Positions 17,127-25,613 of a DNA stretch of 48,292 nucleotides are shown here, in pieces. A program made the translations under genes and the position numbers. This stretch comes from an uncultured Veillonella sp. (GTDB taxonomy: Bacteria; Bacillota; Negativicutes; Veillonellales; Veillonellaceae). The stretch is taken from contig UQVF01000008.1 of the NCBI GenBank assembly GCA_900544365.1, positions 1 through 48,292 on the forward strand. The letters are read 5' to 3'. The notes below the pieces were generated by a model. The model saw only the letters and a program-made list of their open reading frames with translations. It did not search any database and was not told the origin of the DNA. Each line of letters begins with the position of its first letter. The stretch's first letter is position 1.

Positions 17127-18128
17127 ATGAAAATTGCAGTCATTGGATCTGGTAGTTGGGGTACGGCATTAGCTCTGAAAGGTATAGAAGCAGGTCACCA
17201 AGTGAGTATGTATTGTCGAACGGAAGAAAAAGCGAATTATTTGCGTGAATATCGTATTAATCCTTATTTGCCAGAAGTAGTATTACCTAGTTCATTAGAG
17301 TTTGAACATTCTTATAAAGATACCTTGGAAGATGCAGAGGTGGTGCTACTGGTAACGCCATCCAGTTATGTACGAAGCACTTTGCAAGAGTTGAAACGGT
17401 ATTTACAACCATCTATGATTATCGTGGGCTGCTCAAAAGGGTTGGAAAAAAATAGTGAAAAGCGTTTATCCCTGGTTATTGAAGAAGAAGTGCAAGGTTT
17501 AGTGAAAGCGACAGCTATTTTATCTGGTCCCAATCATGCAGAAGAAGTCGGTCGGAATTTGCCGGCTGCCACCGTGGTTGCCAGTCAACATGAACAGGCT
17601 ATCTGTATGTTACAAAAAGCTCTGGGTGGACCGAGTTTTAGGGTATATGGTAATACGGATGTAATTGGTGTTGAACTAGGGGGGGCTACAAAAAATATCA
17701 TCGCTTTAGCAGCTGGGATTGCTCATGGTATGAAATTGGGAGATAATTTATTGGCAGCTCTACTGACTCGCGGTCTTCATGAAATGACGAAGTTTGGTGT
17801 TGCCATGGGAGCAAAAGCTGAAACCTATGCGGGACTTTCAGGTATGGGAGATTTAATCGCCACATGTATGAGCCCTCATAGTCGAAATCGTCGAGCAGGT
17901 CAAAAGTTAGCCGATGGAGAGACGATGGAAGATATCATTAACCATTCCCAAATGGTGGTGGAAGGATTTTTTGCTGTTCGTATCATTTATGACCTAGCCA
18001 AAGCAAAGGGAATCGATATGCCTATCACCAATGCTTTGTATGAGGTGTTATATCATCAAGTTCCTCCTGCTGACGTATTGATGCAACTGATGATGCGTGA
18101 CGTAAAACAAGAAGTTTGTAATAAGTGA
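17127..18128 (+). CDS. gpsA: Glycerol-3-phosphate dehydrogenase [NAD(P)+]
   Basis: Reduces dihydroxyacetone phosphate to sn-glycerol-3-phosphate for phospholipid synthesis. The 333-residue protein starts with the Rossmann motif IGSGSWGTALA, and has the SGPNHAEEVGRNLPAA segment, the catalytic lysine region GGATKNIIALAAGI, and the C-terminal GLSGMGDLIATCMSPHSRNR signature. It directly follows plsY, whose substrate it makes. No clear terminator lies between it and rsmD, but a candidate promoter does. Confidence 0.96.
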   Translation: MKIAVIGSGSWGTALALKGIEAGHQVSMYCRTEEKANYLREYRINPYLPEVVLPSSLEFEHSYKDTLEDAEVVLLVTPSSYVRSTLQELKRYLQPSMIIVGCSKGLEKNSEKRLSLVIEEEVQGLVKATAILSGPNHAEEVGRNLPAATVVASQHEQAICMLQKALGGPSFRVYGNTDVIGVELGGATKNIIALAAGIAHGMKLGDNLLAALLTRGLHEMTKFGVAMGAKAETYAGLSGMGDLIATCMSPHSRNRRAGQKLADGETMEDIINHSQMVVEGFFAVRIIYDLAKAKGIDMPITNALYEVLYHQVPPADVLMQLMMRDVKQEVCNK

Positions 18129-18160
18129 GTGATTGTGGGGAAGATTCTATAAAATATCTA

Positions 18161-18189
18161 TTGTAGCCCATAGTAAAATCATGTAGAAT
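18161..18189 (+). promoter_or_regulatory. Candidate promoter of rsmD-coaD
   Basis: TTGTAG (18161-18166), a 17-base spacer and TAGAAT (18184-18189) lie 25 bases before rsmD. The -10 differs from consensus at one base, but the -35 matches only at its first three. Confidence 0.4.
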
Positions 18190-18213
18190 ATACAGGTATA
18201 GGTAGTAAATCAT

Positions 18214-18759
18214 ATGAGAATTATTTCAGGGACGGCCAAAGGTCATACCATACAAGCTCCAAAAGGCATGGATACGCGACCGACACAAGATCGTGTGCGT
18301 GAGAGTATTTGTAATGTCATACAAAGTCGGAGAGGATTTTTTGAGACTCAGGTGCTAGATCTATTTTCGGGCACCGGTGCATTAGCTATAGAGTCCTTAA
18401 GTCGAGGGGCTAGTCATGCTATTGCGGTAGATATACGTACTGATACATACATCAAAAAGAATGCACAGCATTGTAAGGTAGAAGAACGATTGGAGATTCT
18501 GAAATGTACGATGGAAGCTGCACTTTCGCGACTACAAGGAAAGCAGTTTCAGCTAATTTTTTCAGATCCTCCTTATGAAAAAGGGTATGTTCAAAAAACA
18601 TTAGACTTAGTGGAAGAATTTCGATTACTTACCGAAGATGGCTTTTTAATTATAGAACGCCATAAGAATGAAACATTAGAATTATTGCCCAAGTGGGTGG
18701 TTGTAAAAGCCTTATCCTTTGGGTATACTCGCGTTGACATATTATGTCGAGAACCATAG
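18214..18759 (+). CDS. rsmD: 16S rRNA (guanine-N2)-methyltransferase RsmD
   Basis: Methylates G966 (E. coli numbering) of 16S rRNA during 30S assembly. The 181-residue protein has the start MRIISGTAKG, the conserved TRPTQDRVRESICN, the SAM-binding motif DLFSGTGALAIE (49-60), and the catalytic DPPY (118-121). It is followed by coaD, a pairing found in very many bacteria. Confidence 0.95.
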   Translation: MRIISGTAKGHTIQAPKGMDTRPTQDRVRESICNVIQSRRGFFETQVLDLFSGTGALAIESLSRGASHAIAVDIRTDTYIKKNAQHCKVEERLEILKCTMEAALSRLQGKQFQLIFSDPPYEKGYVQKTLDLVEEFRLLTEDGFLIIERHKNETLELLPKWVVVKALSFGYTRVDILCREP

Positions 18760-18774
18760 AAAGGGGCTTGTGCC

Positions 18775-19266
18775 GTGAGAATTGGAGTTTGTCCAGGTAG
18801 TTTTGATCCTGTTACAAATGGACATATAGATATATTTGAGCGAGCTAGTAAATTAGTCGATAAGTTAATCATAGTGATTTTAGAAAATCCGAATAAGAAG
18901 TATTTATTTACCTTGGATGAACGGGCAGAGCTAATTCGCCAATCAGTAGCACATATCTCAAATGTTGAAGTAGATTTTGGGACTGGTTTGTTGAATGACT
19001 ACGTGAAATCAAGAGATAGCCACATTATTATTCGTGGATTACGTGCACTAAGTGACTTTGAATACGAGTTTCAGCGAGCTTTATTTTCAAAATATTTGGA
19101 TGATGATATTGAAACTGTTTTTATTATGACCAATAATAAATATGCCTTTGTAAGTTCTACAGGTATACGAGAATTAGCTAAGTACGGTGGTAAATTAGAA
19201 GGTTTAGTACCTGCAGTTGTGAAACAAGCCTTAGAAGATAAATTTAAAACAGTGGAAGAAAAATAG
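18775..19266 (+). CDS. coaD: Phosphopantetheine adenylyltransferase
   Basis: Transfers AMP from ATP to 4'-phosphopantetheine, the fourth step of coenzyme A synthesis. The 163-residue protein has the nucleotidyltransferase motif TNGH (14-17, inside PGSFDPVTNGHIDIFERA) and SSTGIR (127-132). The start is GTG: AAAGGGG lies about 10 bases upstream, and the MRIGVCPGSFDP start matches the family exactly. coaBC, for the second and third steps of the same pathway, lies about 1.3 kb downstream. Confidence 0.95.
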   Translation: MRIGVCPGSFDPVTNGHIDIFERASKLVDKLIIVILENPNKKYLFTLDERAELIRQSVAHISNVEVDFGTGLLNDYVKSRDSHIIIRGLRALSDFEYEFQRALFSKYLDDDIETVFIMTNNKYAFVSSTGIRELAKYGGKLEGLVPAVVKQALEDKFKTVEEK

Positions 19267-19275
19267 GAGGATACT

Positions 19276-19716
19276 ATGAGAACAGAAAAGTTATTAGAAG
19301 AATTAGAGAATTTGATTGTTACTAGCAATAATATGATTATGACCAATAAAAAATTAATTGAAGAAGAAGAAATTATGCGTATAGTCGATGCTTTAACAGA
19401 ATCTCTACCTCTTGAATTAGAAGAATCTCGTCGCATTGTAGCGGAGCGTGATCGTATTGTGGCGGAAGGTCAAAAGCAAGCAGATGCCTTGATTGAACAA
19501 GCGAAAGAATATATTCAAAAGTTAACAGAAGAAAGTGAATTAGTGAAACAAGCACAAGAACATGCTAATCATATTATTGCAGAAGCAAATAAATCTTCTG
19601 AAGAGCTTAAAAATAGTTCTATTCAATATGCTAGTGATGTGTTTAAATATGTAGAATCAAATTTAGAGCGTACTTTAGAAGCATTGCAAGAAAATCGTCA
19701 AACATTATATAAATAA
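19276..19716 (+). CDS. Predicted coiled-coil protein next to coaD
   Basis: A 146-residue, highly charged, helical protein with no membrane segment and no cysteine. A coiled coil is likely from about residue 45 to 140, with the repetitive stretch RIVAERDRIVAEGQKQADAL and continuing heptad-like alanine/leucine positions. Similar short proteins, sometimes labelled ATPase-like or DivIVA-like, follow coaD in other Firmicutes, but I cannot assign a function. AGGAGG precedes the ATG, and the gene is probably the last of the rsmD transcript, since a terminator follows. Confidence 0.75.
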   Translation: MRTEKLLEELENLIVTSNNMIMTNKKLIEEEEIMRIVDALTESLPLELEESRRIVAERDRIVAEGQKQADALIEQAKEYIQKLTEESELVKQAQEHANHIIAEANKSSEELKNSSIQYASDVFKYVESNLERTLEALQENRQTLYK

Positions 19717-19724
19717 TTTAACTT

Positions 19725-19761
19725 GAGACTGTAGCGAGATTTATTTGTGGCAGTCTCTTTT
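19725..19761 (+). terminator. Probable terminator after the coiled-coil gene
   Basis: GAGACTG (19725-19731) pairs with CAGTCTC (19751-19757) and is followed by four T residues. The stem is short and the loop long. Confidence 0.6.
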
Positions 19762-19778
19762 GTTTAGTGTTAGATGGG

Positions 19779-19784
19779 TATAAT
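19779..19784 (+). promoter_or_regulatory. Candidate -10 element upstream of the GNAT gene
   Basis: A perfect TATAAT lies 110 bases before the acetyltransferase, just after a terminator. No good -35 is seen. Confidence 0.35.
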
Positions 19785-19836
19785 TGTTCGTATATTTTAA
19801 AATATTAGACTCAAGAAGAAAATAAAGGAGTTTTTG

Positions 19837-19863
19837 ATGTTAAGTCGAATACTAACAATATAA
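19837..19863 (+). CDS. Possible 8-codon leader peptide
   Basis: AAAGGAG followed six bases later by ATG opens a very short frame, MLSRILTI, stopping at TAA. It uses several A-ending codons that look infrequent here (CGA, CTA and two ATA). It lies 30 bases before the GNAT start, which has its own good ribosome site. There is no proof of translation; it may be chance in AT-rich sequence. Confidence 0.2.
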   Translation: MLSRILTI

Positions 19864-19893
19864 GTTTCATGTAATACTAAGAGGAGGTATACT

Positions 19894-20340
19894 ATGAATT
19901 TTGAAATTCGTAATGGCCACGAGTATATTGATGAAGTTAAAGATTTATTTGTAGAGTATGTGCGATCCTTGGGTGTATCCGCTAGTGTAAGAGAGTTTTA
20001 TGGACTGGAAGAGAAGTACAAAGGTGAAGGTGAGGCTTTGTATATTGCTTTTATTGATAATAAACCAGCTGGCTGTGTGGCTTTACGTTATGTAGATAGT
20101 AAAACAGCTGCTATGAAACGTTTGTATGTGCGTCCTGCTTTTAGGCATAGCTCTTTAGGTACGAATATGGCAAAGCTAGTAGTAGAAGATGCCCGTGAAT
20201 TTGGGTATAAAACGCTGTTATTAGATACATTGCCTAGTATGGAAAATGCAAAAGACCTGTATACGACATTAGGCTTTAAAAAGTTGGATGACACCCAAAA
20301 ATTGGTGAAAACTGTAGTTCATTTATCTTTGCCTTTGTAG
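19894..20340 (+). CDS. GNAT-family N-acetyltransferase
   Basis: Predicted cytoplasmic acetyl-CoA-dependent transferase. The 148-residue protein has the GNAT core: beta-strand GCVALRYVD, then AAMKRLYVRPAFRHSSLGTN with the acetyl-CoA loop, which has R-x-x-x-L-G instead of the common R-x-x-G-x-G, and the C-terminal LLLDTLPSMENAKDLYTTLG. The substrate is unknown. A strong AGAGGAGG site precedes the ATG. It stands alone between two terminators. Confidence 0.85.
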   Translation: MNFEIRNGHEYIDEVKDLFVEYVRSLGVSASVREFYGLEEKYKGEGEALYIAFIDNKPAGCVALRYVDSKTAAMKRLYVRPAFRHSSLGTNMAKLVVEDAREFGYKTLLLDTLPSMENAKDLYTTLGFKKLDDTQKLVKTVVHLSLPL

Positions 20341-20379
20341 AGGTACAATGTTGATGGAATAATGACTGCTATATAAAGG

Positions 20380-20426
20380 AAAAGCTGTAACAAATTATGT
20401 GCTTTATGATTTGTTTACAGCTTTTT
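20380..20426 (+). terminator. Terminator after the GNAT gene
   Basis: AAAAGCTGTA pairs with TACAGCTTTT, and the stem continues with ACAAAT/ATTTGT after a single bulged T. The right arm is followed by T residues. Confidence 0.8.
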
Positions 20427-20490
20427 CTTAAGATAACATATCTTGAACTTTATTGGATAAAATATAGATGTATTACTTAGAAAGATACTG

Positions 20491-20496
20491 TATAAT
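20491..20496 (+). promoter_or_regulatory. Candidate -10 element of coaBC
   Basis: A perfect TATAAT 58 bases before the coaBC start. The -35 region is poor. Confidence 0.4.
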
Positions 20497-20553
20497 AGGG
20501 TAAGTATAGATTGTTTCTATCGATAGGGTTAGTTCTGTAGGAAGGTGAGACCT

Positions 20554-21735
20554 TTGAAAGGTAAACATATTGTGGTAGGCGTAACAGCAGGGATTGCAGC
20601 CTATAAAGCAGTGGATTTAGTAAGCCGTTTATATAAAGCGGGGGCAGAAGTGAAAGTAGTCATGACGAGGAATGCTACTAAATTTGTGAGTCCTCTTGTG
20701 TTTGGAGAAATTAGCAAGCATAAAGTGGCTGTAGAAATGTTTGAAAATATACAGGATTGGAATGTAGAACACATATCCTATGCAACTTGGGCAGATGCCT
20801 ATGTGGTAGCACCAGCTACAGCTAATATGCTTGCGAAGATGGCACATGGTATTGCAGATGATATGTTATCTACACAATTGTTGGCCACAACGGCTCCAGT
20901 ATTTGTATGTCCAGCTATGAATAGTAACATGTATGCCCATCCAACTGTGCAGGAAAATTTAACTACCTTACGTGATAGAGGCGTCCATGTGTTGGAGCCA
21001 GATAGTGGACTTCTAGCATGTGGGGTAGAAGGAAAAGGTAGATTACCGGATCCGCAAAAAATTATGGATTGGGTGGACTTTCATTTAGGAAAAACTAAAT
21101 TATTAGAGGGTAGAACGGTTATTGTTAGTGCTGGTGGTACGCAAGAGGCTATCGATCCTGTTAGATATATTACGAATCGATCTAGTGGAAAAATGGGATA
21201 TGCAGTGGCGTTGAAAGCGGCCCAAGCGGGCGCTAAAACAATTTTAGTGTCTGCCCCCACAGATCTTGCTGTACCGATTGGGGTAGAGCGTATCATAGTT
21301 CGGTCCGCTATGGAGATGAAAGAGGCAATCGATAGTCATTATGACTCTGCAGATGCTGTGATTATGGCAGCAGCTGTAGCGGATTACCGTGTGGCAGAAG
21401 TAGCCGATAATAAAATAAAAAAACAAGAAACAATGAGGTTAGAATTGGTTAAAAACCCGGATATATTATCTGGATTAGGAGAGCGTAAAAAACATCAAAA
21501 ATTAATTGGTTTCGCAGCAGAAACCCAAGATGTCATTTCCTATGGAAAAGAAAAGGTGCGGAAGAAAAATTTAGATATGTTGGTAGCCAATGATGTGAGT
21601 AAGTTAAATGCAGGATTTGATGTAGATACAAATGAAGTGACCTTTATTTATCCAGGCGAACAAATAGTTGCATTACCTAATATGTCAAAACTAGATGTAG
21701 CAGAACGTATCATTCAAGCCTTGGCAGACTTATAA
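20554..21735 (+). CDS. coaBC: Phosphopantothenoylcysteine decarboxylase/synthetase
   Basis: Bifunctional enzyme of coenzyme A synthesis that couples cysteine to 4'-phosphopantothenate (CoaB, C-terminal) and decarboxylates the product (CoaC, N-terminal, FMN-dependent). Seen are VGVTAGIAAYKAVDL, the catalytic His73 in NVEHISYA, APATANMLAKMAHGIADD, the cysteine motif CPAMNSNMY, and in CoaB the segment ITNRSSGKMGYA. The TTG at 20554 is chosen because AAGGTGA ends five bases before it and it gives the family start KGKHIVVGVTAG. The GTG at 20545 lies inside that ribosome site. The product has 393 residues. Confidence 0.94.
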   Translation: MKGKHIVVGVTAGIAAYKAVDLVSRLYKAGAEVKVVMTRNATKFVSPLVFGEISKHKVAVEMFENIQDWNVEHISYATWADAYVVAPATANMLAKMAHGIADDMLSTQLLATTAPVFVCPAMNSNMYAHPTVQENLTTLRDRGVHVLEPDSGLLACGVEGKGRLPDPQKIMDWVDFHLGKTKLLEGRTVIVSAGGTQEAIDPVRYITNRSSGKMGYAVALKAAQAGAKTILVSAPTDLAVPIGVERIIVRSAMEMKEAIDSHYDSADAVIMAAAVADYRVAEVADNKIKKQETMRLELVKNPDILSGLGERKKHQKLIGFAAETQDVISYGKEKVRKKNLDMLVANDVSKLNAGFDVDTNEVTFIYPGEQIVALPNMSKLDVAERIIQALADL

Positions 21736-21749
21736 TTTTATGCTATAAT
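21721..21749 (+). promoter_or_regulatory. Promoter of metK and its riboswitch
   Basis: TTGGCA (21721-21726), a 17-base spacer and TATAAT (21744-21749) preceded by TGC (extended -10). The -35 lies in the last codons of coaBC. The predicted start, near 21756, leaves room for the riboswitch leader. Confidence 0.75.
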
Positions 21750-21793
21750 TCTTGATAGTGATTTTAAACTAAGTATTATATGTATGATACAAG

Positions 21794-21929
21794 TCTCATC
21801 AAGAGTAGTGGAGGGAGAGGCCCTTTGAAGCTACAGCAACCATTCCTTAGGGGAGAAGGTGCTAAATCCAACGATCTTTGATCGGAAGATGGGGATCTGA
21901 TTCCTCATCTTGGGATGAGGAATTTTTTT
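21794..21929 (+). ncRNA. SAM-I (S-box) riboswitch with terminator, controlling metK
   Basis: A class I S-adenosylmethionine riboswitch. The aptamer shows the conserved ATCAAGAG, GGAGGGAGAGGCCC, GCAACC and GGTGCTAAATCCAAC elements in order. P1 is TCTCATC (21794-21800) with GATGGGG (21888-21894). The expression platform is a 10-bp terminator hairpin (21900-21909 with 21914-21923, loop TTGG) and a T-run. GATGGGGA (21888-21895) can instead pair with TTCCTCATC (21901-21909), forming an antiterminator that excludes both P1 and the terminator. Binding of SAM should therefore favour P1 and stop transcription before metK. Confidence 0.97.
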
Positions 21930-21944
21930 ATTGGAGGTTTATTC

Positions 21945-23135
21945 ATGGCAGAAAAACATGTATTTTTCACTTCTGAATCTGTAACAGAAGGTCATCCAGA
22001 CAAAATTGCTGACCAAATTTCAGATGCTGTATTGGATGCTATTTTAGAAAAAGATCCAACAGCACACGTTGCTTGTGAAACATTAGTAACTACAGGCCAA
22101 GTTCATGTAGTAGGCGAAATTACTACAAAAACGTATGTAGATATTCCTCATATTGTTCGTGATACAATTCGTGAAATCGGATATACACGTGCAAAATTTG
22201 GCTTTGATGCGGATACTTGTGGCGTTAATGTAGCGATTGATGAACAATCTGCAGATATCGCAATGGGCGTAGATGAAGCATTGGAATCTCGCGAAGGCGG
22301 CAGTGATGCGTTCGATAAAATCGGTGCTGGTGACCAAGGTATGATGTTTGGTTTCGCATCTAATGAAACTGAAGAGCTAATGCCTATGCCTATTAGCTTG
22401 GCGCATCGTTTATCTCGTCAATTAACAAAAGTTCGTAAAGATGGTACATTGCCTTACCTTCGTCCAGATGGTAAAACACAAGTAACAGTAGAATATGTCG
22501 ATGGCAAGCCAAAACGCATTGAAACAATCGTTATTTCTACACAACATGGTCCAGAAGTGACATTGGAACAAATACAAGCTGATATTAAAAAATATGTTAT
22601 CGATCCAGTGCTTCCAGAAGGATTTATTGATGAAAATACTAAATATTTCATCAACCCAACTGGTCGTTTCGTAATCGGTGGTCCACAAGGTGATGCTGGT
22701 TTGACTGGTCGTAAAATTATCGTAGATACTTATGGCGGTATGGCTCGTCATGGTGGTGGAGCTTTCTCCGGTAAAGATCCTACAAAAGTTGACCGTTCTG
22801 CAGCATATGCAGCTCGTTATGTAGCTAAAAATATCGTAGCAGCTGGTCTTGCTGATAAATGTGAAGTACAAGTAGCTTACGCAATTGGTGTAGCGAAACC
22901 AGTATCTATCATGGTGGAAACATTTGGTACTGCAAAAATCGAAGAAGAAAAAATCTCTGCATTAGTAAGCAAACATTTTGACCTTCGTCCAGCAGGCATC
23001 ATCGAAATGCTAGATTTGTTAAAACCACATTATAAAAAAACAGCTGCTTATGGTCATTTTGGTCGTACTGACGTAGACCTTCCATGGGAACGTACAGATA
23101 AAGCAGAAGTACTTCGTAAAGAAGCTGGTTTATAA
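21945..23135 (+). CDS. metK: S-adenosylmethionine synthetase
   Basis: Makes S-adenosylmethionine from methionine and ATP. The 396-residue protein has the family motifs FTSESVTEGHPDKIADQISD near the N-terminus, GAGDQGMMFGFA, and GGGAFSGKDPTKVDRSAAY. The ATG at 21945 follows GGAGG by eight bases; an in-frame ATG at 21915 lies inside the riboswitch terminator and is rejected. The codon choice is that of a highly expressed gene. SAM made by this enzyme should feed back through the riboswitch. Confidence 0.98.
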   Translation: MAEKHVFFTSESVTEGHPDKIADQISDAVLDAILEKDPTAHVACETLVTTGQVHVVGEITTKTYVDIPHIVRDTIREIGYTRAKFGFDADTCGVNVAIDEQSADIAMGVDEALESREGGSDAFDKIGAGDQGMMFGFASNETEELMPMPISLAHRLSRQLTKVRKDGTLPYLRPDGKTQVTVEYVDGKPKRIETIVISTQHGPEVTLEQIQADIKKYVIDPVLPEGFIDENTKYFINPTGRFVIGGPQGDAGLTGRKIIVDTYGGMARHGGGAFSGKDPTKVDRSAAYAARYVAKNIVAAGLADKCEVQVAYAIGVAKPVSIMVETFGTAKIEEEKISALVSKHFDLRPAGIIEMLDLLKPHYKKTAAYGHFGRTDVDLPWERTDKAEVLRKEAGL

Positions 23136-23174
23136 TAGGTAAAAGAATTGTCATTCGCTTTTGGGTGATACATA

Positions 23175-23212
23175 AATAGAGGATAGAGACACATGTCTCT
23201 GTCCTCTATTTT
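23175..23212 (+). terminator. Rho-independent terminator after metK
   Basis: The 15-bp stem AATAGAGGATAGAGA with TCTCTGTCCTCTATT (one G-U pair) has a 6-nt loop and is followed by TTG and more T residues. Confidence 0.9.
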
Positions 23213-23389
23213 GTTATTCCAATTGTCATGTATATAAACTATAATAGCCTAAGCTGTCATGCATATACTTGTTATAAGATGTTAAGATTAGCATACCAAC
23301 TATTTTTTCTCTATAAGCTTACAAGAAATTCTTGACATGCTAATATTCAGAACTCAAGTATGAAATAGTATGAATAATGGATATAAACG

Positions 23390-23398
23390 TGGTATAAT
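23390..23398 (+). promoter_or_regulatory. Extended -10 promoter of the priA operon
   Basis: TGGTATAAT lies 26 bases before the priA ATG, giving a leader of about 20 nt. The hexamer 17 bases upstream (ATGAAT) is a weak -35. Confidence 0.55.
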
Positions 23399-23424
23399 GA
23401 AGAGTGTTTAGTCAGGAGGTTATG

Positions 23425-25605
23425 ATGCGTTTAGGTGAAATTATTATCAATCGTCCTGCGAAACAATTGAATAAACCTTTAACCTATGAAATACCTGACT
23501 CATTCGGGGACGTACCTATTGGAACTCGTGTGGCAGTTCCGTTGGGAGCCTCCAAAGAAGAGGGGATTCTTGTAGGTTATTGTGACATAGAAAATCCACC
23601 ATTTGTGATTAAACCTATATTAGCCGTGTTAGATCCAATGCCTTGGTTTTCAGCGGAAATGCTGAGTACAGCTCGTAAGCTAAGTGAGTATTACCTATGC
23701 ACCTTTGCAGAGGCATTAAGCTTATTTACTGTTGATAAAAGTAAATTAAAATCTTATGACAGACCAAAAATAGAATGGCTTGTGCCTAAGAATTCCTTTC
23801 ATGTGGAACTCTTTTCAGAGAAAAAACGAAAGCAACGTTTGTTAGCGAAATACTTAGTAGAGCATGGAGCAACTTCGGTGAGTGCCCTGCGATTGGCAGG
23901 ATTTAGTTTGCCTGTCATTAAGCAAGTAAAAGAATCTTCTCATATCGATGTGGAATGGCGTTATGCAATGACGAAAACACGCTACGAGGAAGTTGTGGAT
24001 AGTATAGACATTCCTCTGACAGAGGCACAGCAGTCTGTATATGATCCTATTCAGGAATGCATTGTTAATCATACAAACAAATCTTTTTTACTCCATGGTG
24101 TAACAGGCAGCGGAAAAACACAAGTGTATCTAAAAGCTGCGCAAGAAACAATTCGACAAGATAAGATTGCTATTATTTTAGTTCCAGAAATTGCGTTAAC
24201 GACGCAAATTGTAAGACGATTTGTAGAAAAGTTTGGCCACGAAGTTGTGGTCTTCCATAGTCAGTTAACAAAATCGGAACGTTACAACAATTGGGAACGT
24301 TTACGCCGAAAGGATAGTCATATCATTATTGGTGCTCGTTCCGCAGTGTTTGCACCCACGGAAGATATTGGTCTCATTATAGTCGATGAGGAACATGATC
24401 CTTCTTATAAACAACAGGATATGACTCGCTACGATGCACGCATGGTGGCAAGATGGCGCAGTGAAAGTCATCAATGTCCAATTATTTTTGGGTCGGCTAC
24501 ACCGTCTATACAGGCCTATTATTTAGCAGACAAAGGTATCCATCAGTTGTTATCTTTAGAGCATCGAATTTTTCATCAACCTATGCCGAATGTAACCGTT
24601 GTGGATATGAAAGAAGAAATGTTCTATGGGAATTATTCCGTATTTTCTATGGCATTGGATACGTTAATTCGAGAAACGCTACAGAAACGGGAGCAAATGA
24701 TTCTTTTATTGAATCGAAGAGGTCATAGTACATTTGTGATGTGTCGAGATTGTGGTAAGCCTATCCAATGCCCTCACTGTGATATATCTATGGTGTATCA
24801 TCAAGCGGGACAGGATTTGCGTTGTCATTATTGTGACCATCATGAAAGGGTTCCTCAAGTTTGCCCGCATTGTGGTAGCCGTAAGATTAAATTTTTTGGT
24901 ACGGGCACACAAAAGGTAGAAGAAGAATTAGCAAAACGATTTCCGCAAGCTAGAATTGCTCGTTTAGATCAAGATACGACATCTAAAAAAGGTGAATCTC
25001 AACGTATTTTGGATGCCTTTGGTGCTGGACAATATGATATTTTATTGGGTACGCAGATGGTGGCAAAAGGCCATGATTTTTCGAATGTTACCGCAGTAGG
25101 AATTATTACAGCTGATTCTGTCTTGCACATTCCTGTGTATACAGCCTCTGAAAGAACATTTAATTTGCTAATACAAGCGGCTGGTCGAGCAGGTCGTGGT
25201 GATAAACCAGGAAAAGTAGTAGTACAAACTTATAGCCCCGAACATTATACTATTCAGCACAGTACACACCATGATTATATTAGCTTTTATAAAGAAGAAA
25301 TTGAAGCACGAAAAGCGTTGTTGTATCCACCAATCGGTGAAATGATACAAATTACTTTATTGGATGAAAAGCTTTCAGTGGTACGAACAAGAGGGACAGA
25401 TTTAGCCAATACGTTGCGCCAGGCCTGTGTAGGTCAGTGCATTGATATACTAGGGCCCTATGAAAATGGCGCCGCAAAGATACGAGATATGTATCGACTT
25501 TGTATTATGATCCGTGGGATTGATTTATCAAAAGTAAAATCATACATGTATCATTCAGATATATTTACATTGCCCCATATCTATATAGATGTGGATCCAG
25601 TATAG
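23425..25605 (+). CDS. priA: Primosomal protein N' (replication restart helicase)
   Basis: 3'-to-5' DNA helicase that recognises stalled forks and reloads the replisome. The 726-residue protein has an N-terminal 3'-end binding domain, then the helicase core with Walker A GVTGSGKTQVYLKA, the DEEHD box (IIVDEEHDPSYKQ), and eight zinc-binding cysteines in four CxxC pairs (CRDC, CPHC, CHYC, CPHC). GTQMVAKGHDF and QAAGRAGRG belong to the second RecA-like lobe. The second of two adjacent ATGs, at 23425, is five bases after AGGAGG and is preferred. It is the first gene of a long conserved operon. Confidence 0.96.
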   Translation: MRLGEIIINRPAKQLNKPLTYEIPDSFGDVPIGTRVAVPLGASKEEGILVGYCDIENPPFVIKPILAVLDPMPWFSAEMLSTARKLSEYYLCTFAEALSLFTVDKSKLKSYDRPKIEWLVPKNSFHVELFSEKKRKQRLLAKYLVEHGATSVSALRLAGFSLPVIKQVKESSHIDVEWRYAMTKTRYEEVVDSIDIPLTEAQQSVYDPIQECIVNHTNKSFLLHGVTGSGKTQVYLKAAQETIRQDKIAIILVPEIALTTQIVRRFVEKFGHEVVVFHSQLTKSERYNNWERLRRKDSHIIIGARSAVFAPTEDIGLIIVDEEHDPSYKQQDMTRYDARMVARWRSESHQCPIIFGSATPSIQAYYLADKGIHQLLSLEHRIFHQPMPNVTVVDMKEEMFYGNYSVFSMALDTLIRETLQKREQMILLLNRRGHSTFVMCRDCGKPIQCPHCDISMVYHQAGQDLRCHYCDHHERVPQVCPHCGSRKIKFFGTGTQKVEEELAKRFPQARIARLDQDTTSKKGESQRILDAFGAGQYDILLGTQMVAKGHDFSNVTAVGIITADSVLHIPVYTASERTFNLLIQAAGRAGRGDKPGKVVVQTYSPEHYTIQHSTHHDYISFYKEEIEARKALLYPPIGEMIQITLLDEKLSVVRTRGTDLANTLRQACVGQCIDILGPYENGAAKIRDMYRLCIMIRGIDLSKVKSYMYHSDIFTLPHIYIDVDPV

Positions 25606-25613
25606 GAGGGAAT

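Noticed and set aside
20545..20556. GTG at 20545 as the coaBC start
   Set aside because: It lies inside the AAGGTGA ribosome site that is correctly spaced for the TTG at 20554, and it adds residues absent from the family start.
23332..23364. TTGACA at 23332 as the -35 of a priA promoter
   Set aside because: The nearest -10-like hexamer (TATGAA) is 21 bases away, too far. The extended -10 at 23390 is better placed.
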